DNA of 64,000 nucleotides from positions 92,191 to 156,190 of the forward strand of contig JAGBHE010000095.1 of assembly GCA_017935675.1 (NCBI GenBank), given 5' to 3'. The notes beneath the pieces were generated by a model that was not told where the DNA came from, made no database searches, and saw only the letters and a list, made by a program, of their open reading frames with translations. The translations under genes and the position numbers were made by a program. Numbering within the stretch: the first letter of the stretch is position 1; each line of letters begins with the position of its first letter. Source of the stretch: Clostridia bacterium (GTDB lineage: Bacteria; Bacillota; Clostridia; UBA1381). Of the stretch, positions 1 through 7,754 are shown piece after piece.

Positions 1-2
1 TA

Positions 3-683
3 GAATATATAAAGCAGCTTTTACTCACCGGAAGCCGTATATCCCCGGTTACGCACAAGCGCTCAGGCTCGGGATATCTTGATACAAAGCTTCCGGAATG
101 CCGGTTTGCAAGCGCAAGCGCCATAAGGGCAAATCTTGCGTCCCCGGAAAAAATAAAAGCATATATGCCGGACAGCTCTTTTGATATTTTAACAAAATCA
201 GAGAAATACAGCCTTAAAAATCTCGGTACAGCAGCTGCGTATTTTATACGAACTGCCGGCCCCGATGCTCTTAAGTCATGCCTTGAATGTACGGAAGGGC
301 TGGAAAACCGTATCTATTCTGCCGCACAAAGCTATTCGGATATTGAACAAATATCCGATGCAGCCTGTACAAAACGCTATACAAGAGCAAAAATCAGGAG
401 GATAATTCTGAATTCAATGCTCGGAATAACAAGGGAAATGTGCTTTATTAAGCCGAATTATATAAGAGTTCTCGGCGCTTCATCAAACGGGCAGAAGCTT
501 TTATCACGGATTAAAGAAAACTCATGTACAGATATTATAACAAAGGTTTCTGCCTACAAAAAAAAGAATACCCTTTTTAAAAAGGATATTCTTTCTACAG
601 ACATTCATGCATTGTCTGCTTCAATCGAAAGCAACAGGCGATGCGGTTCGGATTTTTACACATCACCAATCATGCTGCAATAG
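3..683 (+). CDS. tmcAL: tRNA(Met) cytidine acetate ligase TmcAL (YlbM family), 3' part
   Basis: The reading frame is open from the window edge, so the N-terminal nucleotidyltransferase part lies outside. What remains is the C-terminal part of TmcAL, which activates acetate with ATP and makes N4-acetylcytidine at the wobble base of elongator tRNA-Met. Visible family features are the stretch around ISPVTHKRSGSGYLDT, the following ASASAIRANL (the substrate-binding SAT/S-IR element), IRRIILNSMLGITREM in the middle and the closing RRCGSDFYTSPIML. An internal ATG at 165 is not the start because the frame and the family similarity continue upstream of it. It ends 2 bases from the convergent end of pheA, and its last codons also hold the terminator of the aromatic operon on the other strand (558-593). 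Confidence 0.85.
   Translation, partial: EYIKQLLLTGSRISPVTHKRSGSGYLDTKLPECRFASASAIRANLASPEKIKAYMPDSSFDILTKSEKYSLKNLGTAAAYFIRTAGPDALKSCLECTEGLENRIYSAAQSYSDIEQISDAACTKRYTRAKIRRIILNSMLGITREMCFIKPNYIRVLGASSNGQKLLSRIKENSCTDIITKVSAYKKKNTLFKKDILSTDIHALSASIESNRRCGSDFYTSPIMLQ
558..593 (-). terminator. Intrinsic terminator of the aromatic operon, inside tmcAL coding sequence
   Basis: Read on the minus strand, AAGAATATCC-TTTTT is followed by AAAAA-GGGTATTCTT and then by six or more T. The arms span 564-578 and 579-593 and pair throughout, with one G-U pair at 571/586; the T tract is at 558-563. It lies about 95 bases after the pheA stop and is the first terminator-like structure after it. On the plus strand the same bases encode the YKKKNTLFKKDILST stretch of TmcAL. 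Confidence 0.75.
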
Positions 684-685
684 CA

Positions 686-1819
686 TTAGCCTTCGGTATA
701 TGCTCCCATAAATACAAATCCGGCTGAGCTGTTTTCAAGCTCTGTTATAAGAGCAAGGAATTCGTCGGAATATACGGAAATATTCATATCCAGAAGGAAC
801 ATAAACTCAAAATCAAGTCCGCAGATAGGACGGCTTTCGATTTTAGTAAGGTTTACACCAACGCTTGCAAACTTGGAAATGAGGTTGTAAAGACTTCCCG
901 GCTGGTGCTGCAGCTTAAGCATAACAGTTATTTTGTCCGCACCCGGATATATTTCCATATCCTTTGAAATGCATATGAAACGCGTATAATTGTTATCGCT
1001 GTCTTTAATATTTGAGTTAATTATCTGAAGCCCGTACAGCTCACCGCAGATGGCGGATGAAATGGAAGCAATATCATCTCTGTCGCTTTCAGCAACCATT
1101 TTCGCCGCAACAGCAGTATTTTCACATACTGTTATCTTAACATCCTTCAATGACTTCAAGAACTTTTCGCACTGTCCCAGTGCCTGTCTGTGTGAGAAAA
1201 TTTCTTTTATTGTCTTAGTGCCTTTTTTAGCAAGAAGTACATGATTAATCTGAACCTTTACAGACTTTACTATATTAAAATCATATTCCGCCATAAGATC
1301 CGATACCTCTGTAACAGAACCGTAAATACTGTTTTCCACCGGCAGAACACCGTAACGGCACATTCCCTGATTTACAGCCTCAAATACACCGCGGAAATTA
1401 TTAAAATACATTATGGACGGATTGGAAAAAAGCTTCTCGGCAGCCATTTCTGAATATGCCCCCTCCGTTCCCTGACACGCCACCATGGCGTCAGAAGGAA
1501 GCATTTTCGGTGTTCTGGCAACAGCCTCTTCAATTTTTTTCGATATTTCGGACATCTCATTGATTTTTTTGCTCTGATAAGATCTGCTTATATCAAATAT
1601 GGTATTATAGAGCATTTTCGTATATACAGACATATCATCATCTACGAGCTGTGAAAGTCTGTTTACTATTTCCCTTTCTCTGGTGCGGCTGAATACGGGC
1701 ATTTTATTTTCCTTTTTGTATTCAGCTATCTTTGCTACGGTTTTCATCCGTTTCTCAAAAAGCTTAATTATTTCGTTGTCCGTTTCATCAATTTCCTGTC
1801 TGATTTTTTCAATTTCCAT
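686..1819 (-). CDS. pheA: Bifunctional chorismate mutase / prephenate dehydratase (P-protein)
   Basis: Converts chorismate to prephenate and then to phenylpyruvate, the Phe branch. Residues 1-80 form an AroQ-type chorismate mutase helix domain (EIEKIRQEIDETDNEI; KMPVFSRTREREI). Residues about 108-285 are the dehydratase domain (CQGTEGAYSE near 114, catalytic TRF at 279-281). Residues about 297-370 are an ACT domain with the Phe-binding ESRP at 328-331, so allosteric feedback by Phe is likely. The length of 377 residues is normal for the fused enzyme. It is the last gene of the six-gene aromatic operon, 15 bases after aroC, with a GAGGTAT ribosome site before the ATG. A regulatory terminator sits upstream of the whole operon. 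Confidence 0.95.
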   Translation of the reverse strand: MEIEKIRQEIDETDNEIIKLFEKRMKTVAKIAEYKKENKMPVFSRTREREIVNRLSQLVDDDMSVYTKMLYNTIFDISRSYQSKKINEMSEISKKIEEAVARTPKMLPSDAMVACQGTEGAYSEMAAEKLFSNPSIMYFNNFRGVFEAVNQGMCRYGVLPVENSIYGSVTEVSDLMAEYDFNIVKSVKVQINHVLLAKKGTKTIKEIFSHRQALGQCEKFLKSLKDVKITVCENTAVAAKMVAESDRDDIASISSAICGELYGLQIINSNIKDSDNNYTRFICISKDMEIYPGADKITVMLKLQHQPGSLYNLISKFASVGVNLTKIESRPICGLDFEFMFLLDMNISVYSDEFLALITELENSSAGFVFMGAYTEG

Positions 1820-1834
1820 CTTAAATACCTCATT

Positions 1835-2887
1835 TCATAATATTTTTCCGAGTATCACAAGCGCACACATGCTCTCTATGCATGGAACAGCTCGCGGAAC
1901 AACACAGGGGTCATGCCGCCCGATAATTTCAAGCTCAACATTCTTATGCTTTGACAAGCTGACTGAATTCTGCTTCATTGCAATAGAAGGCGTCGGCTTC
2001 ATGGCAACACGAAGCAATATCGGCATACCCGAGGACATACCGCCGAGAATTCCTCCATGGTTGTTTGTAACTGTTTTAATGTCAGTACCGTCCGTATAAT
2101 ACGCGTCGTTGTTTTCACTTCCAAGCATTCCGCATACATCAAAGCCTGCACCGAATTCAACACCTTTAACTGCGGGAACAGCAAATACTGCTTTCGCAAG
2201 CTCGCCGTCAAGACCGCCGTAAAGAGCGTCGCCTATACCGGGGCTAAGACCGGTCACCGCACATTCAATGCAGCCTCCTACGGAATCACCGGACATACGC
2301 GCCTTATCGATTTCAGCCTTCATCAATTCGCCTGCAGCGTCAGATATAACCGGGAATTCCTTACCGCTTACATCTGAGATTTCAGAGCTGTAGCTTTCAT
2401 CACGGATTCCGTGTATTGAGGCAATATGACCGCAAACCTCAATTCCTTTTTCGGAAAGAAGCTGCTTAGCTATACCGCCTGCAAAGCACATTGCAGCCGT
2501 GAGCCTGCCGGAGAACTGGCCTCCTCCGCAAAAATCAAAATACTCACCGAATTTTACACTTGCCGGATAATCGGCATGAGCAGGTCTCGGCACATCAAGC
2601 CTTTCGCCGTAATCTCTGCTTCTTGTATCGCTATTTTCAATCATAGCGCTTATCGGTGCACCGGTTGAAAACCCGTTTTTTATTCCCGACAAAATAATCG
2701 GTATATCCGTTTCATTTCTGGAGGTAGAGTATTTATTCTGACCCGGCACTCGTCTTTTCATAAAATCCCTCAGCTTAAAGCTGTCTATTTTAACACCGGC
2801 AGGAATACCTTCAATAATAACGCTGAGCGCTTTGGCATGTGATTCTCCCGCGATCGTCACAGAAAGCTTTCCTATATTAAATGACAT
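1835..2887 (-). CDS. aroC: Chorismate synthase
   Basis: Makes chorismate from 5-enolpyruvylshikimate-3-phosphate using reduced FMN, the last shikimate step. The N-terminus reads SFNIGKLSVTIAGESHAKAL with the family GESH motif, followed by RRVPGQNKYSTSRNETD and a central GGGQFSGRLTAAMCFAGG. The ATG at 2887 is preferred over one 33 bases upstream because GGAGGTG lies just before it and the protein then begins at the usual family position (350 residues). This start overlaps the end of aroA by 11 bases, suggesting translational coupling. Confidence 0.95.
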   Translation of the reverse strand: MSFNIGKLSVTIAGESHAKALSVIIEGIPAGVKIDSFKLRDFMKRRVPGQNKYSTSRNETDIPIILSGIKNGFSTGAPISAMIENSDTRSRDYGERLDVPRPAHADYPASVKFGEYFDFCGGGQFSGRLTAAMCFAGGIAKQLLSEKGIEVCGHIASIHGIRDESYSSEISDVSGKEFPVISDAAGELMKAEIDKARMSGDSVGGCIECAVTGLSPGIGDALYGGLDGELAKAVFAVPAVKGVEFGAGFDVCGMLGSENNDAYYTDGTDIKTVTNNHGGILGGMSSGMPILLRVAMKPTPSIAMKQNSVSLSKHKNVELEIIGRHDPCVVPRAVPCIESMCALVILGKIL

Positions 2888-4067
2888 TAACTTCACCTCC
2901 AAGCTTCTTATATTCTTCAAAAAACAGCGGATACGATTTATTTACAGCTTCAGCACCGACTATTTCAACGGCATCGCTGCATATTGAAGCTGCAACCGCA
3001 GCAGACATAACTATACGGTGGTCATTGAAGCCGTGAACCGTACCTCCCGAAAGAGAACCGCTGCCATGTATTACAAGAAAATCTTCTCCCTTGCTTGTTT
3101 TTCCGCCGAGAGAACGAATGAGACAATCTGTTGCTTCAATCCTGTCACTTTCCTTAAGCCTGAGCCGCGCGGCATTGTAAAGCATGGTATCTCCGTGCCT
3201 TCCGGCTGCCAATACAGCCAATACAGGAAACAAATCGGGAATTTCACTCACATCGATTTTATCCTTATCAAGCAGCTTTGTTATTTTCCGGTCACCCTGC
3301 ACGGAGGAATAGTTAAGCCCTTCAACCTTAACTTCATTTCCGAGTGCCGATGCAACAATCCAGAAAGCTGAATTTGACCAATCTCCCTCTACAAAAACCT
3401 CTCCCGGTGTTCTGAGCTTTCCCGCCGGGACATCATAGCCGTAAGATTTTTTTTGTATATCAATTCCGAATTCCTTTAAGACATCACGGGTCATTTCCAC
3501 ATATGCCGCAGACTGCAGCGGTGTTTTAAGCACTATCCTGCTTCCCGAATCAAGGGTTGAAAGCGCAAACATAAGTCCGGTGATATACTGTGAGCTGATA
3601 TGACCTTCTATCTCATAATCACCGCTTTTCAGACCGCCGCATACAGATATCGGGAGCTTGTCGGATGACAGGCTTGCGCCGCCCTCCCTCAGCACTCTGA
3701 CAATTTCGGAAAAAGGTCGCTCCGGGAGTCTGCCGCTGCCGCTTATAACCGCGCTTTTTGCTGCTGCGGCACAAACGGGAAGCATAATTCTGGCAGTTGT
3801 TCCACTCTCACCGCAATCTATTAATGCATTCTCGGCAAATGCATGAATCGGTGAGACTGTAACGCTGCTGCCGGCACGCGAATATTCTCCGCCCAATGCA
3901 TCAACACATGACAGCGTTTTTAAAATATCATCCGAGTAGGCATTAATATTTATACGTGTCTTATTGTCAGAAAGCATGGCGGCAACTATATATCTATGGG
4001 CAAAGGATTTTGAAGCAGGTGCTTCAACACAGCCGCCAAGTGCCCTGGGAGTAAGTCTTACATTCAT
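2877..4067 (-). CDS. aroA: 3-phosphoshikimate 1-carboxyvinyltransferase (EPSP synthase)
   Basis: Transfers the enolpyruvyl group of PEP to shikimate-3-phosphate. The 396-residue protein has the two-lobed inside-out barrel pattern: substrate-binding ASKSFAHRYIVAA near residue 18, GESGTTARIMLPV near 86, VEGDWSNSAFW near 224, LKESDRIEAT near 305 and FNDHRIVMSAAVA near 345. Its ATG overlaps the aroB stop as ATGA. The N-terminal region has GESGTTARIM in place of the class I NAGTA(M/L)RP pattern, so it looks like a class II-type, naturally less glyphosate-sensitive enzyme; that is inference from motif form only. Confidence 0.95.
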   Translation of the reverse strand: MNVRLTPRALGGCVEAPASKSFAHRYIVAAMLSDNKTRININAYSDDILKTLSCVDALGGEYSRAGSSVTVSPIHAFAENALIDCGESGTTARIMLPVCAAAAKSAVISGSGRLPERPFSEIVRVLREGGASLSSDKLPISVCGGLKSGDYEIEGHISSQYITGLMFALSTLDSGSRIVLKTPLQSAAYVEMTRDVLKEFGIDIQKKSYGYDVPAGKLRTPGEVFVEGDWSNSAFWIVASALGNEVKVEGLNYSSVQGDRKITKLLDKDKIDVSEIPDLFPVLAVLAAGRHGDTMLYNAARLRLKESDRIEATDCLIRSLGGKTSKGEDFLVIHGSGSLSGGTVHGFNDHRIVMSAAVAASICSDAVEIVGAEAVNKSYPLFFEEYKKLGGEVNVI

Positions 4068-5119
4068 GACTGCCCTCCGTATTCAAGACCTGCCGAAGCA
4101 AATTCTTCAAGCTTCGCCACATCTGTTTTACAAAGCTTACAGCTCCCGATTCGTTCGGGTATTACAAGAGTTATTGTATTTCCTGAACGTTTTTTGTCAC
4201 CAAGTGCGACAGACGCAAGCTCAGCAGCGCTGTAGCTGCACGAAACCGGCAATCCGAAGCCCTTTAAAATATCAATGATCTCAGCTGTGGTTCCCTTTTC
4301 AGTTATCCCCTCTTTCTCACCGCCGCCTGACGCCAACACCATTCCGATTGCAACGGCATGACCGTGAGTAATTTTAAAGCTGCTGAGCTTTTCAATTGAA
4401 TGACCGAGAGTGTGTCCGAGATTAAGAAACTGCCTGCTGCCGGTATCAAATTCATCATCGGCAACAACATCACGCTTTATTCCCACACACCGTCTGACAG
4501 TTTCCGCAATGTCCGTATCAATAAGCTTCGTTATTTCCTTATCCTTTAAAACCGCATATTTAACAGCCTCAGCGACACCGTCAAGAAAGATTTCACGCGT
4601 CAGTGTTTTAAAGCAGTCCGTATCGCATACAACAAGTGAAGGCTGATGAAATGCACCGGCAAGGTTCTTTCCGGCGTTAAGATTAACGCCGGTTTTGCCG
4701 CCGACCGAAGAATCAATGGCGGCAAGAAATGTCGTAGGAAGCTGTACAAACTTTATTCCGCGAAGATACACCGCAGCCGCAAATCCTGCCATATCTCCGG
4801 TTACTCCGCCTCCGAGAGCCGCTATAATATCACTTCTTGTCAAGTGATTTTCGGCAAGAAATTCAAGCATGTCTGTAAGAGTTGATATATTTTTTGATGC
4901 CTCTCCGTTTTTAAATACGTATTCTATTACTTCAAAACCGCTTTTCTCAAAGGATTTTTTTACAGTATCAAGATACAACTTGGCCACTGCATCATCGGAA
5001 ATTATACATACGCGGCACGGAGCTGTGACTTCTCTTGTAAGCTCTCCGCATTTATCAAGTATACCGCTGCCGATTACAACATCATACACTGCAGAAGCGT
5101 TAACTCTTATTCTTTCCAT
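4064..5119 (-). CDS. aroB: 3-dehydroquinate synthase
   Basis: Converts DAHP to 3-dehydroquinate, the second shikimate step; NAD- and metal-dependent. The 351-residue sequence shows KNGEASKNI, the NAD-loop GGGVTGDMAGFAAAVYLRG, PTTFLAAIDSSVGGKTGVN and the metal-binding NLGHTLGHSIE and HGHAVAIGM motifs. It starts 6 bases after tyrA ends and overlaps aroA by 4 bases. Genes for AroD, AroE and shikimate kinase are not in this operon or window, so they must be elsewhere. Confidence 0.95.
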   Translation of the reverse strand: MERIRVNASAVYDVVIGSGILDKCGELTREVTAPCRVCIISDDAVAKLYLDTVKKSFEKSGFEVIEYVFKNGEASKNISTLTDMLEFLAENHLTRSDIIAALGGGVTGDMAGFAAAVYLRGIKFVQLPTTFLAAIDSSVGGKTGVNLNAGKNLAGAFHQPSLVVCDTDCFKTLTREIFLDGVAEAVKYAVLKDKEITKLIDTDIAETVRRCVGIKRDVVADDEFDTGSRQFLNLGHTLGHSIEKLSSFKITHGHAVAIGMVLASGGGEKEGITEKGTTAEIIDILKGFGLPVSCSYSAAELASVALGDKKRSGNTITLVIPERIGSCKLCKTDVAKLEEFASAGLEYGGQS

Positions 5120-5124
5120 AGTCC

Positions 5125-5946
5125 CTACCTTCCGTCAATTTTTTCTTTAATCATTCGTCCTTCACGCAAAAGCTCCCTTAAAACAACATCATCGCCTGAT
5201 GTTATTGCTTTGGAATACTTTTTCAGATTTTCAATAAGCCCGTCAATTTCAGCGGAAAGGAAATCCCTGTTTTCAAGAAACAGCTCAGTCCACATGTTTT
5301 CATTAAGCCATGCAACACGCGTAAGATCCTTAAGGCTTCCCGCAGAATACCCCGGATGCTTCGGATATTCCGGGCTTTTTACCATTGCGTTTGACACTAC
5401 GTGCGCAAGCTGGGAAGTAAAAGCAATAACGCTATCATGATTTTCCGCCGTAGTGTATTTAAAGGTTTTAAAACCGATTTTTCCGAATACCTCTTCCATA
5501 ACGGGCTCTTTCTCAGCGGAACAAATTATCAGCGACGCGCCGCCGAACAAATCAGCATTTGAAAACCCATAGCCTGAATGCTCGGTTCCCGCCATAGGGT
5601 GAGCCCCTACGAATTTAAATCCGCATTTTTCGGCAATCGGAACACATTTATCACACACAAGTCTTTTTGTTCCTCCGCAGTCGCAAACCAAAGCACCCTT
5701 TTTAATACGCTTGCAGAATTTTTCAAGGTAACTGACCGTTGCTTCCGGATATAATGCAGAAATAATCATATCACATTCCTCGGGAAGCATTTCACCGTCA
5801 ATAGTACCGTCATACACGGCAGAGGTTATAATTTCAGGTTCAATATCATAGGCTGTAACAGAATAATCGGTATATTTCTTTAAAGCCTTTGCCATCGAAC
5901 CGCCTATCAAACCAAGTCCTATTATTCCGATTTTATTTATATGCAT
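5125..5946 (-). CDS. tyrA: Prephenate dehydrogenase
   Basis: Oxidatively decarboxylates prephenate to 4-hydroxyphenylpyruvate, the Tyr branch. The N-terminal Rossmann motif GIIGLGLIGGS is at residues 7-17; family motifs GAHPMAGTEHSGY and SQLAHVVSNAM contain the catalytic histidine region, followed by the helical dimer domain. At 273 residues it is the short form without a C-terminal ACT domain, so direct Tyr feedback on this enzyme would be weaker than in longer homologs. Its start overlaps the 3' end of aroF by 14 bases. Confidence 0.92.
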   Translation of the reverse strand: MHINKIGIIGLGLIGGSMAKALKKYTDYSVTAYDIEPEIITSAVYDGTIDGEMLPEECDMIISALYPEATVSYLEKFCKRIKKGALVCDCGGTKRLVCDKCVPIAEKCGFKFVGAHPMAGTEHSGYGFSNADLFGGASLIICSAEKEPVMEEVFGKIGFKTFKYTTAENHDSVIAFTSQLAHVVSNAMVKSPEYPKHPGYSAGSLKDLTRVAWLNENMWTELFLENRDFLSAEIDGLIENLKKYSKAITSGDDVVLRELLREGRMIKEKIDGR

Positions 5947-6937
5947 ACGGTAATATCGCCCTCACTTTGTTCGCTAAGTCATCAAACGCTTCAGGCGTAA
6001 GAGACTGCTGTCCGTCACACAATGCATGCGGCGGGTCGTTATGAACCTCAATTATGAGTCCGTCCGCACCGCAGGCAGCAGCGGCAAGGGACATCGGTTC
6101 AACAAGCTTTGCAATTCCTGTTGCATGGCTCGGGTCAACAATTATCGGAAGATGTGTCAGTGATTTAAGAAGCGGTATAGCCGATAGATCCAGCGTATTT
6201 CTTGTCTTTTGCTCAAAGGTTCTTATTCCGCGCTCACAAAGTATAACCTTTTCATTTCCGCCTGCCATAATATATTCGGCACTCATCAGAAGCTCGTCAA
6301 TGGTGCTTGATAAGCCTCTTTTTAAAAGTATTGGCTTGTCGGTATGCCCCAGCTCTTTAAGAAGTTCAAAGTTCTGCATATTTCTGGCTCCGACCTGAAT
6401 AACATCAACATTTTCAAAAAGCGGCAAATGTGATATATCCATAATCTCAGTAACAATGGGAAGACCTGTTTTCTCCTTTGCTGCCATGAGCAGGTCAATT
6501 CCCTTCTGACGCAGCCCCTGGAACGCATACGGTGATGTTCTCGGCTTAAATGCGCCGCCTCTAAGCAATCCTGCACCGGATTTCTTGACGCTTTCGGCAA
6601 TAGAGCAAAGCTGCTGCTCGGATTCAACGGAACAGGGCCCTGCAATTATTGAAAAATTACCGCCGCCGATTTTGGCATCACCCACCTCAACAACCGTATC
6701 AAGGGGATGGAATTTTCTGTTAGCACTTTTATAAGGCTCGCTGACACGCTTAACAAGCTTAACAATGTCAAGCGATTCCATCATATCGGTATCAAGTGAT
6801 GATGTGTCACCAATCAACCCGACTACCGTGCTTTCAAGTCCTTTACTTACATGAAGCTCAAAATCCTTGGATTTAAGCCACGAAATAAGGTTGTCAAATT
6901 GTTTTTGTTCATAGTTTTCGTTTAATACGAGTATCAT
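5933..6937 (-). CDS. aroF: 3-deoxy-7-phosphoheptulonate synthase, type I-beta with N-terminal regulatory domain
   Basis: Condenses PEP and erythrose-4-phosphate, the entry step to aromatic synthesis. Residues 1-70 form the ferredoxin-like domain typical of the Thermotoga/Bacillus-type enzymes that carries feedback control; the barrel follows with IAGPCSVES, GGAFKPRTSPYAFQGL, LLKRGLSS, LCERGIRTFE and PIIVDPSHATG. The ATG at 6937 (MILVLN) is chosen over one 60 bases upstream because AAGAAAGG precedes it and family members begin there. First structural gene of the operon. A 7-bp hairpin (6970-6976 with 6988-6994) lies between the attenuator terminator and its ribosome site. Confidence 0.95.
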   Translation of the reverse strand: MILVLNENYEQKQFDNLISWLKSKDFELHVSKGLESTVVGLIGDTSSLDTDMMESLDIVKLVKRVSEPYKSANRKFHPLDTVVEVGDAKIGGGNFSIIAGPCSVESEQQLCSIAESVKKSGAGLLRGGAFKPRTSPYAFQGLRQKGIDLLMAAKEKTGLPIVTEIMDISHLPLFENVDVIQVGARNMQNFELLKELGHTDKPILLKRGLSSTIDELLMSAEYIMAGGNEKVILCERGIRTFEQKTRNTLDLSAIPLLKSLTHLPIIVDPSHATGIAKLVEPMSLAAAACGADGLIIEVHNDPPHALCDGQQSLTPEAFDDLANKVRAILPYAYK

Positions 6938-6998
6938 ATTTTTCAGCCTTTCTTGATTAAAATTATCAACACAAGCTTCGCGCGACGGCTTGTGCATG

Positions 6999-7037
6999 AA
7001 AAAAGGATTACAGGATGTTGTGTTACCTGTAACCCTT
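6999..7037 (-). terminator. Attenuator terminator upstream of aroF
   Basis: On the minus strand AAGGGTTACAGG (7037-7026) pairs over 12 positions, one of them G-U, with CCTGTAATCCTT (7014-7003) around an 11-base loop and runs straight into TTTTTT. It lies between the leader peptide and aroF, so readthrough is needed to express the operon. The ACAGG in its 5' arm is also present in the 5' arm of the leader hairpin, the mimicry expected in an attenuator. Confidence 0.85.
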
Positions 7038-7075
7038 ATAATACATTATGTATATTCAACAAAATGCTATAAACT

Positions 7076-7159
7076 TTACAACGCAACACAAACAGGCTTT
7101 CTAAAGTAAAAATAAAAGCCTGTAAAGTAATATTGAGCTGTAAAGCTGTATAACTTCAT
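7076..7159 (-). CDS. Phe/Tyr-rich leader peptide of the aromatic operon (27 codons)
   Basis: A 27-codon frame starts with ATG at 7159, 8 bases after a strong GGAGGAT ribosome site (7168-7174), and ends with TAA at 7076. It encodes five Phe (6, 12, 15, 17, 19) and five Tyr (4, 10, 11, 16, 18), including YYF at 10-12 and FYFYF at 15-19, with no Trp. That bias, its place between a consensus promoter and an intrinsic terminator, and an RNA hairpin formed by its own codons (7092-7100 with 7115-7123) are the hallmarks of a ribosome-stalling attenuator: when charged tRNA-Phe or tRNA-Tyr is scarce the ribosome would stall on FYFYF, free the 3' arm, and prevent the terminator. The peptide itself probably has no other role. 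The function is inferred by analogy with pheA and trp leaders of enteric bacteria. Confidence 0.8.
   Translation of the reverse strand: MKLYSFTAQYYFTGFYFYFRKPVCVAL
7083..7123 (-). promoter_or_regulatory. Leader hairpin and candidate antiterminator strand of the aromatic attenuator
   Basis: Within the leader codons ACAGGCTTT (7123-7115) pairs perfectly with AAAGCCTGT (7100-7092) over 9 bp around a 14-base loop that encodes YFYF. The adjoining bases TTGTGTTGC (7091-7083) can pair over 9 bp, one G-U, with GTAACACAA (7026-7018) in the loop and last arm base of the terminator, and CCTGT (7096-7092) can pair with ACAGG in the terminator's 5' arm. Either would compete with termination. The leader hairpin is clear; which antiterminator pairing is used is uncertain. 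Confidence 0.6.
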
Positions 7160-7230
7160 TGTGAAATATCCTCCTGTATGCAGAATACGGATTAAATATG
7201 TAAATTAAAAATATATCCGCTTATGCCATT

Positions 7231-7259
7231 ATAATACCACGATAATTGTCAAATGTCAA
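7231..7259 (-). promoter_or_regulatory. Promoter of the aromatic operon leader
   Basis: On the minus strand a perfect -35 box TTGACA (7254-7259) is followed after 17 bases by TATTAT (7231-7236), which overlaps a shifted TATAAT. The transcript would begin near 7224, about 65 bases before the leader ATG. Confidence 0.8.
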
Positions 7260-7400
7260 GCTGTTTCATAAAAAAAGTATAATTATCACAACAATTTATT
7301 TTCTGCAAATTATTATTTTGTCATAAATTCATAAATCAATAAATCTTATCATACACTGTAAAAGAAATACTGATTACGTTAAAATTCCGGAGGTGATTTT

Positions 7401-7754
7401 ATGAAGGGCATAGTAAAGGGAACGCTTTTTTCACTTATTTCAATTGCTGTTATTGCATCTGCAGCCGCTGCAATTTCGCTGTTTGCCGAAATTCCCGATG
7501 CAATACTCAAAACTGTCTTGTGGTCAATGGCAGGTCTTTGTGTATTTATCGGTTCATTGCTTGTTTCAAAAGGAGCACAGTCTTATAAGTCGCTGCGAGG
7601 CATCATAAGTGCCGCTGCAACAATCCTTGGATTGCTTACGGTATCCTCTGTTGCAAACAAGGGGATTCCGTCAAACGGCGGATTTTATACGTTGGCTCTC
7701 ATTGCAGCAATTTGCGGCATACTCGGTGCTCTTATGGGCTCTCGTCAGGGATAG
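7401..7754 (+). CDS. Small four-helix membrane protein, TIGR04086-like
   Basis: A 117-residue protein with four hydrophobic segments at about 5-28, 35-56, 68-84 and 95-113, short polar ends and no soluble domain. It resembles the TIGR04086 (YrzE-like) family of small Firmicute membrane proteins, whose function is not known. GGAGGTGATTTT immediately before the ATG at 7401 fixes the start. Its last 23 bases overlap the 3' end of the convergent histidine kinase gene. No partner gene is evident: it stands alone between two divergent/convergent operons. Confidence 0.65.
   Translation: MKGIVKGTLFSLISIAVIASAAAAISLFAEIPDAILKTVLWSMAGLCVFIGSLLVSKGAQSYKSLRGIISAAATILGLLTVSSVANKGIPSNGGFYTLALIAAICGILGALMGSRQG

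Noticed and set aside
6938..6997. Extra 20 residues at the N-terminus of aroF
   Set aside because: The upstream ATG lies next to the attenuator terminator and has no ribosome site; family proteins start at 6937, which has AAGAAAGG.
6998..7260. T-box riboswitch or TRAP site ahead of aroF
   Set aside because: No AGGGTGGNACCGCG-type T-box sequence, no specifier-stem layout and no GAG/UAG repeats; a Phe/Tyr leader peptide explains the structure better.
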